A stretch of DNA of 8,585 nt, from NCBI GenBank assembly GCA_049700195.1, contig JBNAVY010000091.1:1-8585 (forward strand), given 5' to 3'. The position numbers and the translations under genes were made by a program. The DNA is from JBNAVY01 sp049700195. GTDB lineage: Bacteria > Bacillota > Thermoanaerobacteria > Thermoanaerobacterales > Thermoanaerobacteraceae. The notes under the pieces are model-generated. The model had not been told where the DNA came from. It did no database searches and was given only the letters and a program-made list of their open reading frames with translations. Position 1 is the stretch's first letter. Each line of letters starts with the position of its first letter. Positions 1-6,369 of the stretch are shown here, in pieces.

Positions 1-1117
1 TTAGGTGGGGAAAAATCTTTCCCATAAGTGGGGAATTTTTATTGACAATAACATACATCTCAAACTTTAACACGGTCAAGCTTGATTCAGGGTCATAAAT
101 ACAAACCACGTTGCTTGAAATGTCAAATGGCTGCATGCCGTCAATAATATCCGTCCTTTCGCCTGAAGCCGACATAATGGCCCAATTTGCATGAGTCTTG
201 CCATCTGCATTTAAACTTGGATCGCTCATATCGGCGTCAAGAATTGTTGCTCTTGCGCCTGGATCGCAAATAAACACCTTATATTCCCAAGGCTTGCCCA
301 TGTCGTCAGTTTTGCTCTCGGCCTTAATTTCACGTACATTTGTTACTTCGAGCTTGAGTCCGCCATAATTAAAAGTTTCAGTTTTGCCGCTTTGTGTCGG
401 AGACGGTGTAGATGCCGTATGAGTGTTGTCAACCGTAGTCTCTGTGGGTTCAACTGGAGATGAATGTCGAGTTTTTATCTGAGTTTTATCTATTAAGCCA
501 AAGTTCTTTATTGTAATCTTTATCTTATATTCTTTATCATCGATTATCAGTGGCAATTCGTCAGTTAATGAATTATTTTTGTTTATTATTTTTTCTTGGT
601 TGGAGTACTTTACCTTTAATATCTCATTTTCCAAAAGCTCCAAAGAAATCTTATCTAAAGCTGGAATTCGGACATGGGTCAATTCATTATTTATTTGACA
701 GCTAAATCTTTGTTCAATGGTTAAAATGGAATCCTCGCTTTTATAAATAAGTTTTGATTCATTACACCTAAAAGCACAAAGCATTTTATCATCTTTACTT
801 ATATAATCATGGAATAAATAAAGAGTATCATTATCTGAATCAAGAAAATATCCATTATATGGTTTCAATTTACCTGTTAAATCTTCCTCAGGAATATTCC
901 AAGTATCAATTTCCAATAAACAAAAGGCAATTTTCTCCTGTGGTATAGATTGCAAAGATACAGGTATCTCAGTAGATAATTTTTCAGTTTTATTTATGTC
1001 ACTAGTTTTTTGTATTGGATTTTTGTTTTTTATAGTAGAAATATCTTGAAAAGAGCACGCGCAAGCGCTTACTATTAATGCTGTAATAATTAGAAAAAAA
1101 GAATATAATTTTTTCAC
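1..1117 (-). CDS. Partial lipoprotein with two-part (mosaic) architecture
   Basis: The reading frame starts at a GTG at 1117 and stays open for 372 codons to the left edge, so the C-terminus is missing. The start is supported by a strong GGGAGGGAGGAG site just upstream (about 1122-1133). The N-terminus has Lys-Lys, a hydrophobic stretch and a lipobox ending VSAC, with the lipidated cysteine at residue 19; the product should be anchored to the outer face of the membrane. Residues about 20-210 are an unrecognised, AT-rich domain. A Thr/Pro/Ser linker follows (about 213-240, including TASTPSPTQ), then a beta-rich domain beginning near FNYGGLKLEV that resembles Ig-like or DUF4352-like extracellular modules only in general character. 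By hand count the C-terminal part is much richer in GC (46% over 61-300) than the N-terminal part (30% over 541-780), which suggests a domain acquired from another source. Function is not recognised. Confidence 0.8.
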   Translation of the reverse strand, partial: MKKLYSFFLIITALIVSACACSFQDISTIKNKNPIQKTSDINKTEKLSTEIPVSLQSIPQEKIAFCLLEIDTWNIPEEDLTGKLKPYNGYFLDSDNDTLYLFHDYISKDDKMLCAFRCNESKLIYKSEDSILTIEQRFSCQINNELTHVRIPALDKISLELLENEILKVKYSNQEKIINKNNSLTDELPLIIDDKEYKIKITIKNFGLIDKTQIKTRHSSPVEPTETTVDNTHTASTPSPTQSGKTETFNYGGLKLEVTNVREIKAESKTDDMGKPWEYKVFICDPGARATILDADMSDPSLNADGKTHANWAIMSASGERTDIIDGMQPFDISSNVVCIYDPESSLTVLKFEMYVIVNKNSPLMGKIFPHL

Positions 1118-1163
1118 AATAACTCCTCCCTCCCAATCTGTTGTTATAAAATAAAGTCGCAAG

Positions 1164-1191
1164 GGGTTATGAGATTTTCTTCTCATAACCC
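1164..1191 (-). terminator. Hairpin, possible terminator or leader hairpin
   Basis: A perfect 10-bp stem (gggttatgag against ctcataaccc) encloses an 8-nt loop; outer bases extend it with one bulge. On the minus strand no clean T-run follows (CTTGCGACTTTATTTT), so it is a weak intrinsic terminator. It lies 9 bases after the TAG of the remnant at 1200-1286 and 47 bases before the GTG of the next lipoprotein gene. If the promoter at 1221-1249 is used, the hairpin sits in the 5' leader of that gene. Confidence 0.5.
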
Positions 1192-1199
1192 TTATAAAA

Positions 1200-1286
1200 C
1201 TACTGGATACTGGCAGAATAAGTATAACTCGCACTTCCTGATTTTTCAAGATAAGAGGAAATCAAACATATTTCTTTATATGTGGC
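1200..1286 (-). pseudogene. Possible 3' remnant of a small secreted protein gene
   Basis: A frame of 28 codons runs from just after an in-frame TGA (1287-1289) to a TAG at 1200-1202. Its translation starts ATYKEICLISSYLEK and ends SGSASYTYSASIQ. It resembles the C-terminus of the complete secreted protein at 5146-5577 (GTYRVETYYYVSGDGG then YESGTIYSKTVTY): Gly/Ala-Thr-Tyr-Lys/Arg, then a Ser/Gly/Tyr-rich tail of the same length. A hairpin directly after the stop is what one would expect at the end of a gene. No upstream part of the gene remains, since the next gene ends at 1349. The similarity is weak and short, and it could be chance. Confidence 0.3.
1221..1249 (-). promoter_or_regulatory. 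Candidate sigma-A promoter for the partial lipoprotein gene
   Basis: On the minus strand, TTGAAA (1244-1249) and TATACT (1221-1226) are separated by 17 bases. Each hexamer differs from the consensus by one base. Initiation would fall near 1214, giving a leader of about 97 bases that includes the hairpin at 1164-1191. It overlaps the proposed remnant, so one of the two readings may be accidental. Confidence 0.45.
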
Positions 1287-1348
1287 TCAAAACAACAACA
1301 ATTTTTATTCTCCTTCCTCATACGTAAATATGGTTTTAAAGCATGGTT

Positions 1349-1858
1349 TCATTGAACTTCATCTAATTTTCTCATATAGACCATACATTCAACCATAGGA
1401 ATGCTATATACTCCATAAAAGAAAATATTTTCACTGTCCCAATTATAGAAAGTATAAATTTCTTCTCTTTCAGTTTCATGGTCAACCACATTATATTCTT
1501 TGCGTTTTTCGATATCATACAAAAACAATTCAACTGGTGTTTGCCCCGACTCGTGATATAGAAGATACTTCCCATCAGGCGACACAACACAATCTGCAAT
1601 CCTGTGAGCTATTTTAAAATTCCAATCTAAATCGTATTCTTCAATAACTTTTTTTATACTTAAATCATAAATTAGTGCCTTGCATTTTGAAACTTTCCGG
1701 TCTTTATATGATATGAGAATCTTGTTACTGTCAATTAATATTGCATCTGCACTAGTATCAGCATTGTTTTTATCGTAAACAATTTTTGAAAGCTTTATAA
1801 ACTCATATGTATAATCCTGTAAATCAAAAAGCAGATATGTTGGGAAAGCAGTCTCCAA
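1349..1858 (-). CDS. C-terminal half of a nonsense-split propeller lipoprotein
   Basis: This 169-residue frame begins at a TTG (1856-1858), has no signal peptide, and lies in exactly the same frame as the upstream lipoprotein fragment at 1868-2440; only a TGA at 1868-1870 and three sense codons separate them. Rejoined they would form one protein of 363 residues. The sequence has beta-propeller character: repeated hydrophobic strands and a typical VVSPDGKYLLYHE blade motif as in TolB/WD40-like proteins. A GAGGT stretch that overlaps the TGA lies 6 bases before the TTG and could allow reinitiation, but the product would then stay in the cytoplasm. The stop is TGA at 1349-1351. Most likely it is the distal part of a recently inactivated extracellular lipoprotein gene. 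The ligand or role is unknown. Confidence 0.6.
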   Translation of the reverse strand: METAFPTYLLFDLQDYTYEFIKLSKIVYDKNNADTSADAILIDSNKILISYKDRKVSKCKALIYDLSIKKVIEEYDLDWNFKIAHRIADCVVSPDGKYLLYHESGQTPVELFLYDIEKRKEYNVVDHETEREEIYTFYNWDSENIFFYGVYSIPMVECMVYMRKLDEVQ

Positions 1859-1867
1859 GTATGTACC

Positions 1868-1870
1868 TCA
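1868..1870 (-). other. In-frame TGA that interrupts the lipoprotein gene
   Basis: The codon series on the minus strand reads ACA ACC TGA GGT ACA TAC TTG GAG ACT, with both sides in one frame. A single base change would turn it into a sense codon, for example TGG or CGA. I see no strong hairpin immediately downstream as a bacterial SECIS would need, and TGA ends other genes in this window, so a nonsense mutation is the simplest reading. Confidence 0.75.
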
Positions 1871-2440
1871 GGTTGTCATATCTTTATTTACATTTTTACT
1901 ATGGAGAGAAATTAATACTTTATTTTGACAGTAGTCAACTTCAAGACCATTAACATGATCGGTTTCATAGTCTTTTAAATCAACTATATTTGTTACATTA
2001 ATTTCTCTATTTTCAATAGTATCATAAAACAAAAAGCCGTGAATATATGTATATCTTCTATCCAAGGCTCTCCCATAGTGATTAACGGTTTCGACTCGTT
2101 TATCGCTTATTGACGCTTTATGATTTCCATTTTTTGTTTTAAAATATATTGTATGGCCTTTATCAAAAATGGAAGATATGGATTCCATCTCTTTTTTTCT
2201 TTCCTCGATTGGTACATTTAAATAATCTAATATATCTTTTGTTTTAACACCATTCTTCCAGTCAAAGTAATTTTCAGATTGGGTTTTTTCATGAAACGCA
2301 TCCCTTGTTGTTGAAGGCTTGCTCACGACAGTGTCAGACACTTTGTTATTTGCCTTTTGACATGCAGTCATATTAGAAAGAGCAAATACTATAAGTAAAC
2401 TAAACATTATATTTCTTATCTTGTTTATCCGGTAATTCAC
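1868..2440 (-). CDS. N-terminal half of a nonsense-split propeller lipoprotein
   Basis: The frame begins with GTG at 2440, preceded by AAAAAAGGAGTAG about 10 bases upstream, and codes for 190 residues. The signal peptide has basic residues (R4, K7, R9), a hydrophobic core, and a lipobox ending MTAC, so lipidation is expected at C27 and the mature chain would lie outside the membrane. A flexible Ser/Thr/Lys tether follows (about 28-60), then beta-strand-rich sequence such as YTYIHGFLFYDTIENREI. The frame is cut by TGA at 1868-1870 in the middle of what looks like a propeller blade; the rest of the protein continues in the same frame at 1349-1858. The product as it stands lacks half of the fold and is probably not functional. 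It follows the lipoprotein gene at 2535-3530 after 94 bases that hold no clear terminator. Confidence 0.65.
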   Translation of the reverse strand: MNYRINKIRNIMFSLLIVFALSNMTACQKANNKVSDTVVSKPSTTRDAFHEKTQSENYFDWKNGVKTKDILDYLNVPIEERKKEMESISSIFDKGHTIYFKTKNGNHKASISDKRVETVNHYGRALDRRYTYIHGFLFYDTIENREINVTNIVDLKDYETDHVNGLEVDYCQNKVLISLHSKNVNKDMTT

Positions 2441-2534
2441 TTTTTATCTACTCCTTTTTTATAGTTATGTCCAACTTTTCCAATCAATCTTCTGCAATGA
2501 TTTATGTTAATACGTTTAATTAAAACAAATGTCG

Positions 2535-3530
2535 TCAATTAAACCTATCATCAAAAGTTTTAATTTCTCCATTATCTGTGTTAACAATTAAAAGATCACC
2601 CATACCGGAATCTGAAGAACAGAATAAGTATTTGCCACAGTACCCTATTAACGGGAAATCTGTACTTGCAATTTTATCCAATTTATTGGTTTTTAATGAA
2701 TATCTAAATATTTGTGTATAATTATGTTTATCAACAGTAGAAACGTATATGAAGTTATCAATTATTATGGAATTAAACATATTTTCTATTTCAAATAATA
2801 CAGATGTCTCTCCATTTAAACTCCTTATATAACTTTTGTTTTTATAACCTATTACACTTCCATCATTCAACATTTGTAATATTTCCATATTAAAAAAACC
2901 ATATGAAGTAATTTCTTTGGAAGTTGCATTCCAAATATTTATATTTTTATTTTTATCAAGGAAACATATATTATCCTTATAATTGCTTAGAAATCTCCAA
3001 TAAATATCTTGTGCAACCTCAATAGCCTTTTTTTCTTTAATGTAATATGCTATCAGATCACATTTATCGTTGTTATCAATTCTATTATAAAACAGTATAT
3101 CGTTTATAACCAAAGGACCGTAAATATGGTATTTATCATTGCCATCAATAATGTTTGCTTTAAGAGAAGCCATATTTAATTCAACTAATTGTCCTTTTGT
3201 ATCTGTAAAGTACAATAAATCATTATATACATTCAAAAAGCCTTCGAAATCATTATATAGTAACTTTCTTCCTTTTCCGTCAATCTTTTTTGAGTATAAA
3301 CCTTGGTACAATCTTTCATTATTTACCGTGACAAAAGATTTATAATATATTGTATCCCCCTTGTAATTCATAATAAACATATTGGGATTCCTTCCAATAT
3401 TGTAGTTAATAAATTCACTACTTTCCGTTTTACCATTAGAAACATTATTATTTTTATTAACTGAAGCACATCCAGATAATACAATCAACAAAGTAATAAA
3501 AATAAATAAGCTCTTACACATTTTATACAT
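2535..3530 (-). CDS. Lipoprotein with DUF5050-like beta-propeller
   Basis: A 331-residue frame starting at ATG 3530 behind a near-perfect AAGGAGGG site (8 bases away) and ending with TGA. Residues 1-21 form a lipoprotein signal peptide with the lipobox LSGC, so C21 should be lipidated. A short Asn/Ser-rich tether leads into repeated units of the kind (I/L)YY or LYF, a polar turn, then a strand, for example GDTIYYKSF, GLYSKKIDGKGRKLLYN, DLLYFTDTKG, DILFYNRIDN, DKICFLDK-like repeats and KYLFCSSD. This pattern matches the propeller repeats of DUF5050-type clostridial surface proteins, which are usually longer or linked to other domains; here the propeller is the whole mature protein. The three lipoprotein genes in this window share the same design, so they may descend from duplications of a surface-protein gene. 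The binding partner is unknown. Confidence 0.75.
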   Translation of the reverse strand: MYKMCKSLFIFITLLIVLSGCASVNKNNNVSNGKTESSEFINYNIGRNPNMFIMNYKGDTIYYKSFVTVNNERLYQGLYSKKIDGKGRKLLYNDFEGFLNVYNDLLYFTDTKGQLVELNMASLKANIIDGNDKYHIYGPLVINDILFYNRIDNNDKCDLIAYYIKEKKAIEVAQDIYWRFLSNYKDNICFLDKNKNINIWNATSKEITSYGFFNMEILQMLNDGSVIGYKNKSYIRSLNGETSVLFEIENMFNSIIIDNFIYVSTVDKHNYTQIFRYSLKTNKLDKIASTDFPLIGYCGKYLFCSSDSGMGDLLIVNTDNGEIKTFDDRFN

Positions 3531-3581
3531 TATAATTGCCCTCCTTAACAGTTAATTTTGTAATTATAATATATTAATATT

Positions 3582-3614
3582 GTAGGAGTATCTAGCGTTA
3601 TTAGATACCCCTAC
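3582..3614 (-). terminator. Intergenic hairpin after the amidase gene
   Basis: Arms 3582-3594 (gtaggagtatcta) and 3602-3614 (tagatacccctac) pair over 13 positions with one non-Watson-Crick pair and a 7-nt loop. It lies 69 bases after the amidase-like gene's TAA and 52 bases before the next gene's start. No T-run follows on the minus strand (AATATTAATATATTAT), so termination is likely but weak; it could also be a processing or attenuation structure. Confidence 0.55.
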
Positions 3615-3682
3615 GATACATATTTTGGTCGATTAACTATAACTATACGGCATATAATCCTAACATATGAAAAATAAGTGGA

Positions 3683-5077
3683 TTAGGAAGCAAAAGTAGT
3701 ACTTTTGGGTCTTAATAGTCTCATTTTACATGTGCTTCCTCCAAAATATTGAATTAATTCATCTAGAGGTCTCCAGTAGTATTCACTTTCATGCTGTGCC
3801 ACTCTTACATTTGTGTATTGTGAAACTGTATAATCAGTTGTAGTAACAACTATAACAGAATGATACCATGTCTGAGTATCGGGATTGTAAAATTGCAGAA
3901 TATCACCCTGTTTCATAGGAGTGCTTAAATTTGTATATACTGAATTATTATTATATCCGTCAGCTTTAGGACCGTTACCAGTATTTGAAGTGGCATAATT
4001 CCAAAGATTTGATACGCTACAAAAGTTTGTTATAGGGTCACCATATGGTGAATCATAATTTCTACCATACCATTGACTTGTTTGCCTATAATTATTAGCC
4101 ACCCTTGCTCTTAACGCTTGCGCAGTTGAATTATTATAATAACTTGAATCATATCCAATGTCAGAAATATCATAACCACTGCAACCGCCATATCCGCTCC
4201 AAATACATTGTGAAGCAAAATTAGTGCAATCAAGACTTGCTCTTTTGAATATGTAGTTCTCGTAATGATCTCCAAACCACCAACCATAATAACGGGAATC
4301 TGATGCTGTATAACTTACATTAACCGATGTTGTACTTAGAGAGGAACTGTTTACAACAACATTTCCTAGATTCAAAGATGTATTTAACTTGGCAGCATTA
4401 TCAGCTTTTTGCTTTTCTTCCGGTAATTTTTCATTTCGCTTGCTATATAAATCATCAACAATCTTGAGTTCTTCTAAATTACCATTGATGCTGTTATTAA
4501 TACTGGACATTTTAGCTTTTATAGTATCTTTTACTATTTGGATGTCAATACTTGTAGTATCTATTCCAATAACAGCAACATCGTTGTTTCCTTTCCTTAA
4601 TTTAACTTTATATAGAGCGCCCATTGAACTATTTTCATTTTTATTAAAAACATAAGATACATTAACATAAACAATAACGTCAATGTCATCAGTGTTTTCC
4701 TTAACTTCTTTAATAATAAATTGATCTACTGATATATCTTTAATGCCATTATGGAATATATTGTACAGATTACTTTTATACTCTAAGTCTTTAATAATTA
4801 TATAAGTATTGATATCAGATGAAGATTGCTTGAAATTTGATATATTCCCAGTCTCCAATATCTTATACAGATTATTGAAGTAGTTATAGAGATAATCGCC
4901 AATTTCTTTATACTGACCAATATTATAAATCTTTTCTATATTTTTTGTTTTACTTATGTCTTGCTTTAGATCTTTTGCTCCTGTGTTTTCAATTGCGTAA
5001 GTTGCTGATGAAAGAAATGAAATCACCAAAAAGCTTACTAATAAAAGTAATGATACTTTCTTAAAAATATTTTTCAT
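3683..5077 (-). CDS. Secreted Amidase_6-type (putative amidase domain) protein
   Basis: A 464-residue protein starting at ATG 5077 behind AGAGGAGA, ending with TAA. Residues 1-28 form a Sec signal peptide with probable cleavage after ATYA, so it is exported and not lipidated. Residues about 50-185 form a mixed helix/strand domain (YLYNYFNNLYKILETGN, then IDVIVYVNVSYVF) that could be an NTF2-like fold. After a helical linker, residues about 255-460 match the putative amidase domain (Amidase_6 family, NlpC/P60-like papain fold): DCTNFASQC with likely nucleophile C284, MKQGDILQFY (about 388-397), WYHSVIVV with likely catalytic H406, and VAQHESEYYWRPL at the end. Proteins of this family are thought to cleave cell-wall peptide or amide bonds, but the substrate here is not known. 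It follows the small secreted protein gene after 68 bases with no clear promoter or terminator, so the two may be cotranscribed. Confidence 0.85.
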   Translation of the reverse strand: MKNIFKKVSLLLLVSFLVISFLSSATYAIENTGAKDLKQDISKTKNIEKIYNIGQYKEIGDYLYNYFNNLYKILETGNISNFKQSSSDINTYIIIKDLEYKSNLYNIFHNGIKDISVDQFIIKEVKENTDDIDVIVYVNVSYVFNKNENSSMGALYKVKLRKGNNDVAVIGIDTTSIDIQIVKDTIKAKMSSINNSINGNLEELKIVDDLYSKRNEKLPEEKQKADNAAKLNTSLNLGNVVVNSSSLSTTSVNVSYTASDSRYYGWWFGDHYENYIFKRASLDCTNFASQCIWSGYGGCSGYDISDIGYDSSYYNNSTAQALRARVANNYRQTSQWYGRNYDSPYGDPITNFCSVSNLWNYATSNTGNGPKADGYNNNSVYTNLSTPMKQGDILQFYNPDTQTWYHSVIVVTTTDYTVSQYTNVRVAQHESEYYWRPLDELIQYFGGSTCKMRLLRPKSTTFAS

Positions 5078-5145
5078 GGTAATATCTCCTCTTTAATTTT
5101 TATTTAAATAGATTTAAATTTTATCAACAAAACGATATCATTGTT

Positions 5146-5577
5146 CTAATAAGTTACAGTCTTACTGTAAATCGTGCCCGACTCGTATCCGCCGTCGCCG
5201 GATACATAGTAATACGTCTCAACCCTGTAAGTCCCGCTGGACACCTGATATGTTTCGAGGATGGATGCCGACGAAGATGTTGATGATTTAGACCAGCTTT
5301 TCACATCTGTCCATGATCCGTTAGAATAACGCTGCAAAGTAGACGAGAGATAAATGTTTTTCCCGGCCGGTGTTTTTTGCACATACCCATACACATTGGC
5401 CGTTCCGCTTGATGAAATAGTGAGTGAGGTGCTTGCCTGGTTGATGTAAACATACTGAATGGACACTATTGACTCCGGTGCTGCATTTGCTTCTCCTGCG
5501 GCCAACACTGTCGGCGCTGACACGGTCAGAAGAAGTAGCATGCCCAATGCTGCGGATAAAAACTTTTTCTTTGACAT
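5146..5577 (-). CDS. Small secreted beta-rich protein (DUF6147-like)
   Basis: A 143-residue protein starting at ATG 5577 behind AAAGGATG, ending with TAG. Residues 1-26 are a typical Sec signal peptide (three lysines, leucine-rich core, cleavage after VLA). The mature part of about 117 residues is Ser/Thr/Tyr-rich with alternating strands: QYVYINQASTSLTISSSG, a central LQRYSNGSWTDVKSW, then GTYRVETYYYV and YSKTVTY at the end. This arrangement is that of small secreted Bacillota proteins annotated as DUF6147; I name the family from memory of its pattern, not from a search. No cysteines remain in the mature chain and there is no wall-anchor motif, so it is probably released. It follows a truncated sigma factor and precedes the secreted amidase-like gene. 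Its base composition is visibly richer in GC than that of the amidase gene. Role unknown. Confidence 0.75.
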   Translation of the reverse strand: MSKKKFLSAALGMLLLLTVSAPTVLAAGEANAAPESIVSIQYVYINQASTSLTISSSGTANVYGYVQKTPAGKNIYLSSTLQRYSNGSWTDVKSWSKSSTSSSASILETYQVSSGTYRVETYYYVSGDGGYESGTIYSKTVTY

Positions 5578-5621
5578 AGAAAAAACATCCTTTGATTTTT
5601 GTTCTCATTAAATAAAACAAA

Positions 5622-5837
5622 TCAAAAGAGGCTTTTGTGACAGGAAATTTCCCCCACTTTATCGAAATTCTCAAGAATTTTCAAAAACGTCTGATGTACA
5701 GCGTCCTCTGCGAGCCGTTCATCATTTAGGATGCGGTTGGCGACATAGAACATAAGCTTCCTGTATGTAACATAAAGCAATTCAAATTTATTTTTATCCT
5801 CTTCGCCGTCAAGCATCGCCAGATATATTGGAAGCAT
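5622..5837 (-). pseudogene. Truncated sigma-70 family (ECF-like) sigma factor
   Basis: The 71-residue product has the start of sigma-70 region 2: KFELLYVTYRKLMFYVANRI followed by LNDERLAEDAVHQTFLKI, which corresponds to core-binding region 2.1-2.2. It then ends at GEISCHKSLF with a TGA. Members of this family are usually about 170-190 residues; here regions 2.3-2.4 (melting and -10 recognition) and all of region 4 (-35 recognition) are missing. The start at ATG 5837 is chosen because GGGAGGTGA lies 4 bases upstream of it; an alternative ATG at 5861 overlaps the previous gene's stop as ATGA but lacks its own ribosome site. No region 4 coding can be found in the 44 bases before the next gene. 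As it stands it cannot direct promoter recognition; it might still bind core polymerase, or be a relic left by a deletion that brought it next to the secreted-protein gene. Confidence 0.7.
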
Positions 5838-5841
5838 TTTG

Positions 5842-5850
5842 TCACCTCCC
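5842..5850 (-). promoter_or_regulatory. Strong ribosome binding site that sets the sigma fragment's start
   Basis: GGGAGGTGA on the minus strand ends 4 bases before ATG 5837, with the GGAGG core 7 bases away. It lies inside the longer frame that would begin at 5861, which argues that the shorter start is the real one. Confidence 0.7.
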
Positions 5851-5857
5851 GCATTTT

Positions 5858-6058
5858 TCATGCTCTATTTTGTTTCATCTTCCTTTGTGACTTAAGTCTG
5901 CCATCAATGGGTTTTTGGGCGTCTCTCGGTATTGCCCATACACGGCTGAAACGCACAGCGCCGTCTATTCTGTTTTCCGCACACAGCTTTTGTATGCACC
6001 TGACGGAAATGCCCCACTTTTTTGAAGCTTCATTAACAGACATGTAATCAGTTACCAT
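5858..6058 (-). CDS. Small helix-turn-helix DNA-binding protein
   Basis: A 66-residue protein. The start at ATG 6058 is preferred over the TTG at 6088 because GGGTGA lies about 4 bases before it and a consensus promoter ends just upstream, which puts initiation of transcription near 6087. Residues 5-27 (YMSVNEASKKWGISVRCIQKL) form a helix-turn-helix of the excisionase/MerR-like HTH_17 type, followed by a small wing (GAVRFSRVWAIPRDAQKP) and a basic tail (RLKSQRKMKQNRA). Proteins of this kind in Clostridia act as small repressors, excisionases or antitoxin-like regulators. Its stop TGA overlaps the upstream alternative ATG of the sigma fragment (ATGA), and the sigma fragment's real start is 20 bases on, so the two are certainly cotranscribed. 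Its position right behind a promoter with internal repeats suggests that it may control its own operon; that is inference. Confidence 0.75.
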   Translation of the reverse strand: MVTDYMSVNEASKKWGISVRCIQKLCAENRIDGAVRFSRVWAIPRDAQKPIDGRLKSQRKMKQNRA

Positions 6059-6093
6059 ACATTCACCCAAACATACAATTATTAGCAATTCAT

Positions 6094-6122
6094 ATTATAT
6101 ACGTCTAAACGAATAATATCAA
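6094..6122 (-). promoter_or_regulatory. Near-consensus sigma-A promoter of the HTH operon
   Basis: TTGATA (6117-6122) and a perfect TATAAT (6094-6099) are exactly 17 bases apart on the minus strand. Initiation should fall near 6087, giving a leader of about 29 bases to ATG 6058. This is the clearest promoter in the window and should drive the HTH gene, the sigma fragment and the small secreted protein gene. Confidence 0.8.
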
Positions 6123-6134
6123 GCCAAAACGGAT
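6103..6134. promoter_or_regulatory. Candidate operator: two 12-base direct repeats around the -35 box
   Basis: On the minus strand ATCCGTTTTGGC (6123-6134) and ATTCGTTTAGAC (6103-6114) agree at 9 of 12 positions and begin exactly 20 bases apart, about two helical turns, so they would face the same side of the DNA. One copy is just upstream of the -35 hexamer and the other lies in the spacer. The second also contains the imperfect palindrome CGTTTAGACG. A regulator such as the HTH protein could bind here; this is inference. Confidence 0.35.
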
Positions 6135-6159
6135 AAATTGGTTTACATTTTTTCTCTTT

Positions 6160-6183
6160 TCAAACCATTAAAATTTTTGACAT
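6160..6183 (-). pseudogene. Seven-codon stub MSKILMV with a strong ribosome site
   Basis: GGAGGGAAC lies directly before ATG 6181-6183, and the frame reads MSKILMV then TGA. The peptide looks like the first residues of a response regulator or other Rossmann-type protein, and the ribosome site is among the best in the window, yet the frame ends at once. It could be the 5' end of a gene whose body was deleted, or a leader peptide. No downstream continuation was found in other frames. Confidence 0.3.
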
Positions 6184-6291
6184 GTTCCCTCCAACAATCA
6201 ACCCCCGTCTTTTCCGTCTACACAACCCCACCCGTCGGAAGCCGCCCCGAAAGGATGTAGATGTGTTTCTGTGAACAATCACACACATAAA

Positions 6292-6369
6292 AATACAGGG
6301 TTTCCCGGCATCTCCGCCGCCGAAAAGCACATTTTCGGCGGGCGGCAAATCACCGGAAAACCCTGTATT
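6292..6369 (-). terminator. 78-base stacked hairpin, probable terminator of the defence-like unit
   Basis: The outer stem is a perfect 12 bp (aatacagggttt, 6292-6303, with 6358-6369), then ccgg/ccgg (6305-6308 with 6353-6356), an internal loop, and an inner stem (ccgccgccgaaaa, 6314-6326, with 6332-6345, one bulge) closing on a 5-nt loop. On the minus strand it is followed by TATTTTTATG, a short T-run, so it can end transcripts coming from 6573. It is about 200 bases beyond that gene's stop and far more GC-rich than its surroundings. It could instead be a structured RNA or a palindromic repeat unit. Confidence 0.5.

Noticed and set aside
1868..1870. TGA read as selenocysteine or as tryptophan in an altered code
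   Set aside because: No strong stem-loop directly follows the TGA, the surrounding residues do not look like a redox site, and other genes in the window end with TGA.
2441..2475. Possible promoter (TTGATT and TATAAA, 18 bases apart) before the split lipoprotein
   Set aside because: The -10 box abuts the ribosome site, so transcription would begin inside it; it is more likely AT-rich chance similarity.
5591..5626. AT-rich inverted repeat between the sigma fragment and the secreted protein gene
   Set aside because: The stem is almost all A-T with a large loop and would be unstable.
5321..5674. 117-codon minus-strand frame overlapping the small secreted protein and sigma fragment
   Set aside because: It is an alternative frame of two better-supported genes. 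I considered whether it carries the lost part of the sigma factor through a frameshift, but it shows no region 2.4 or region 4 pattern.
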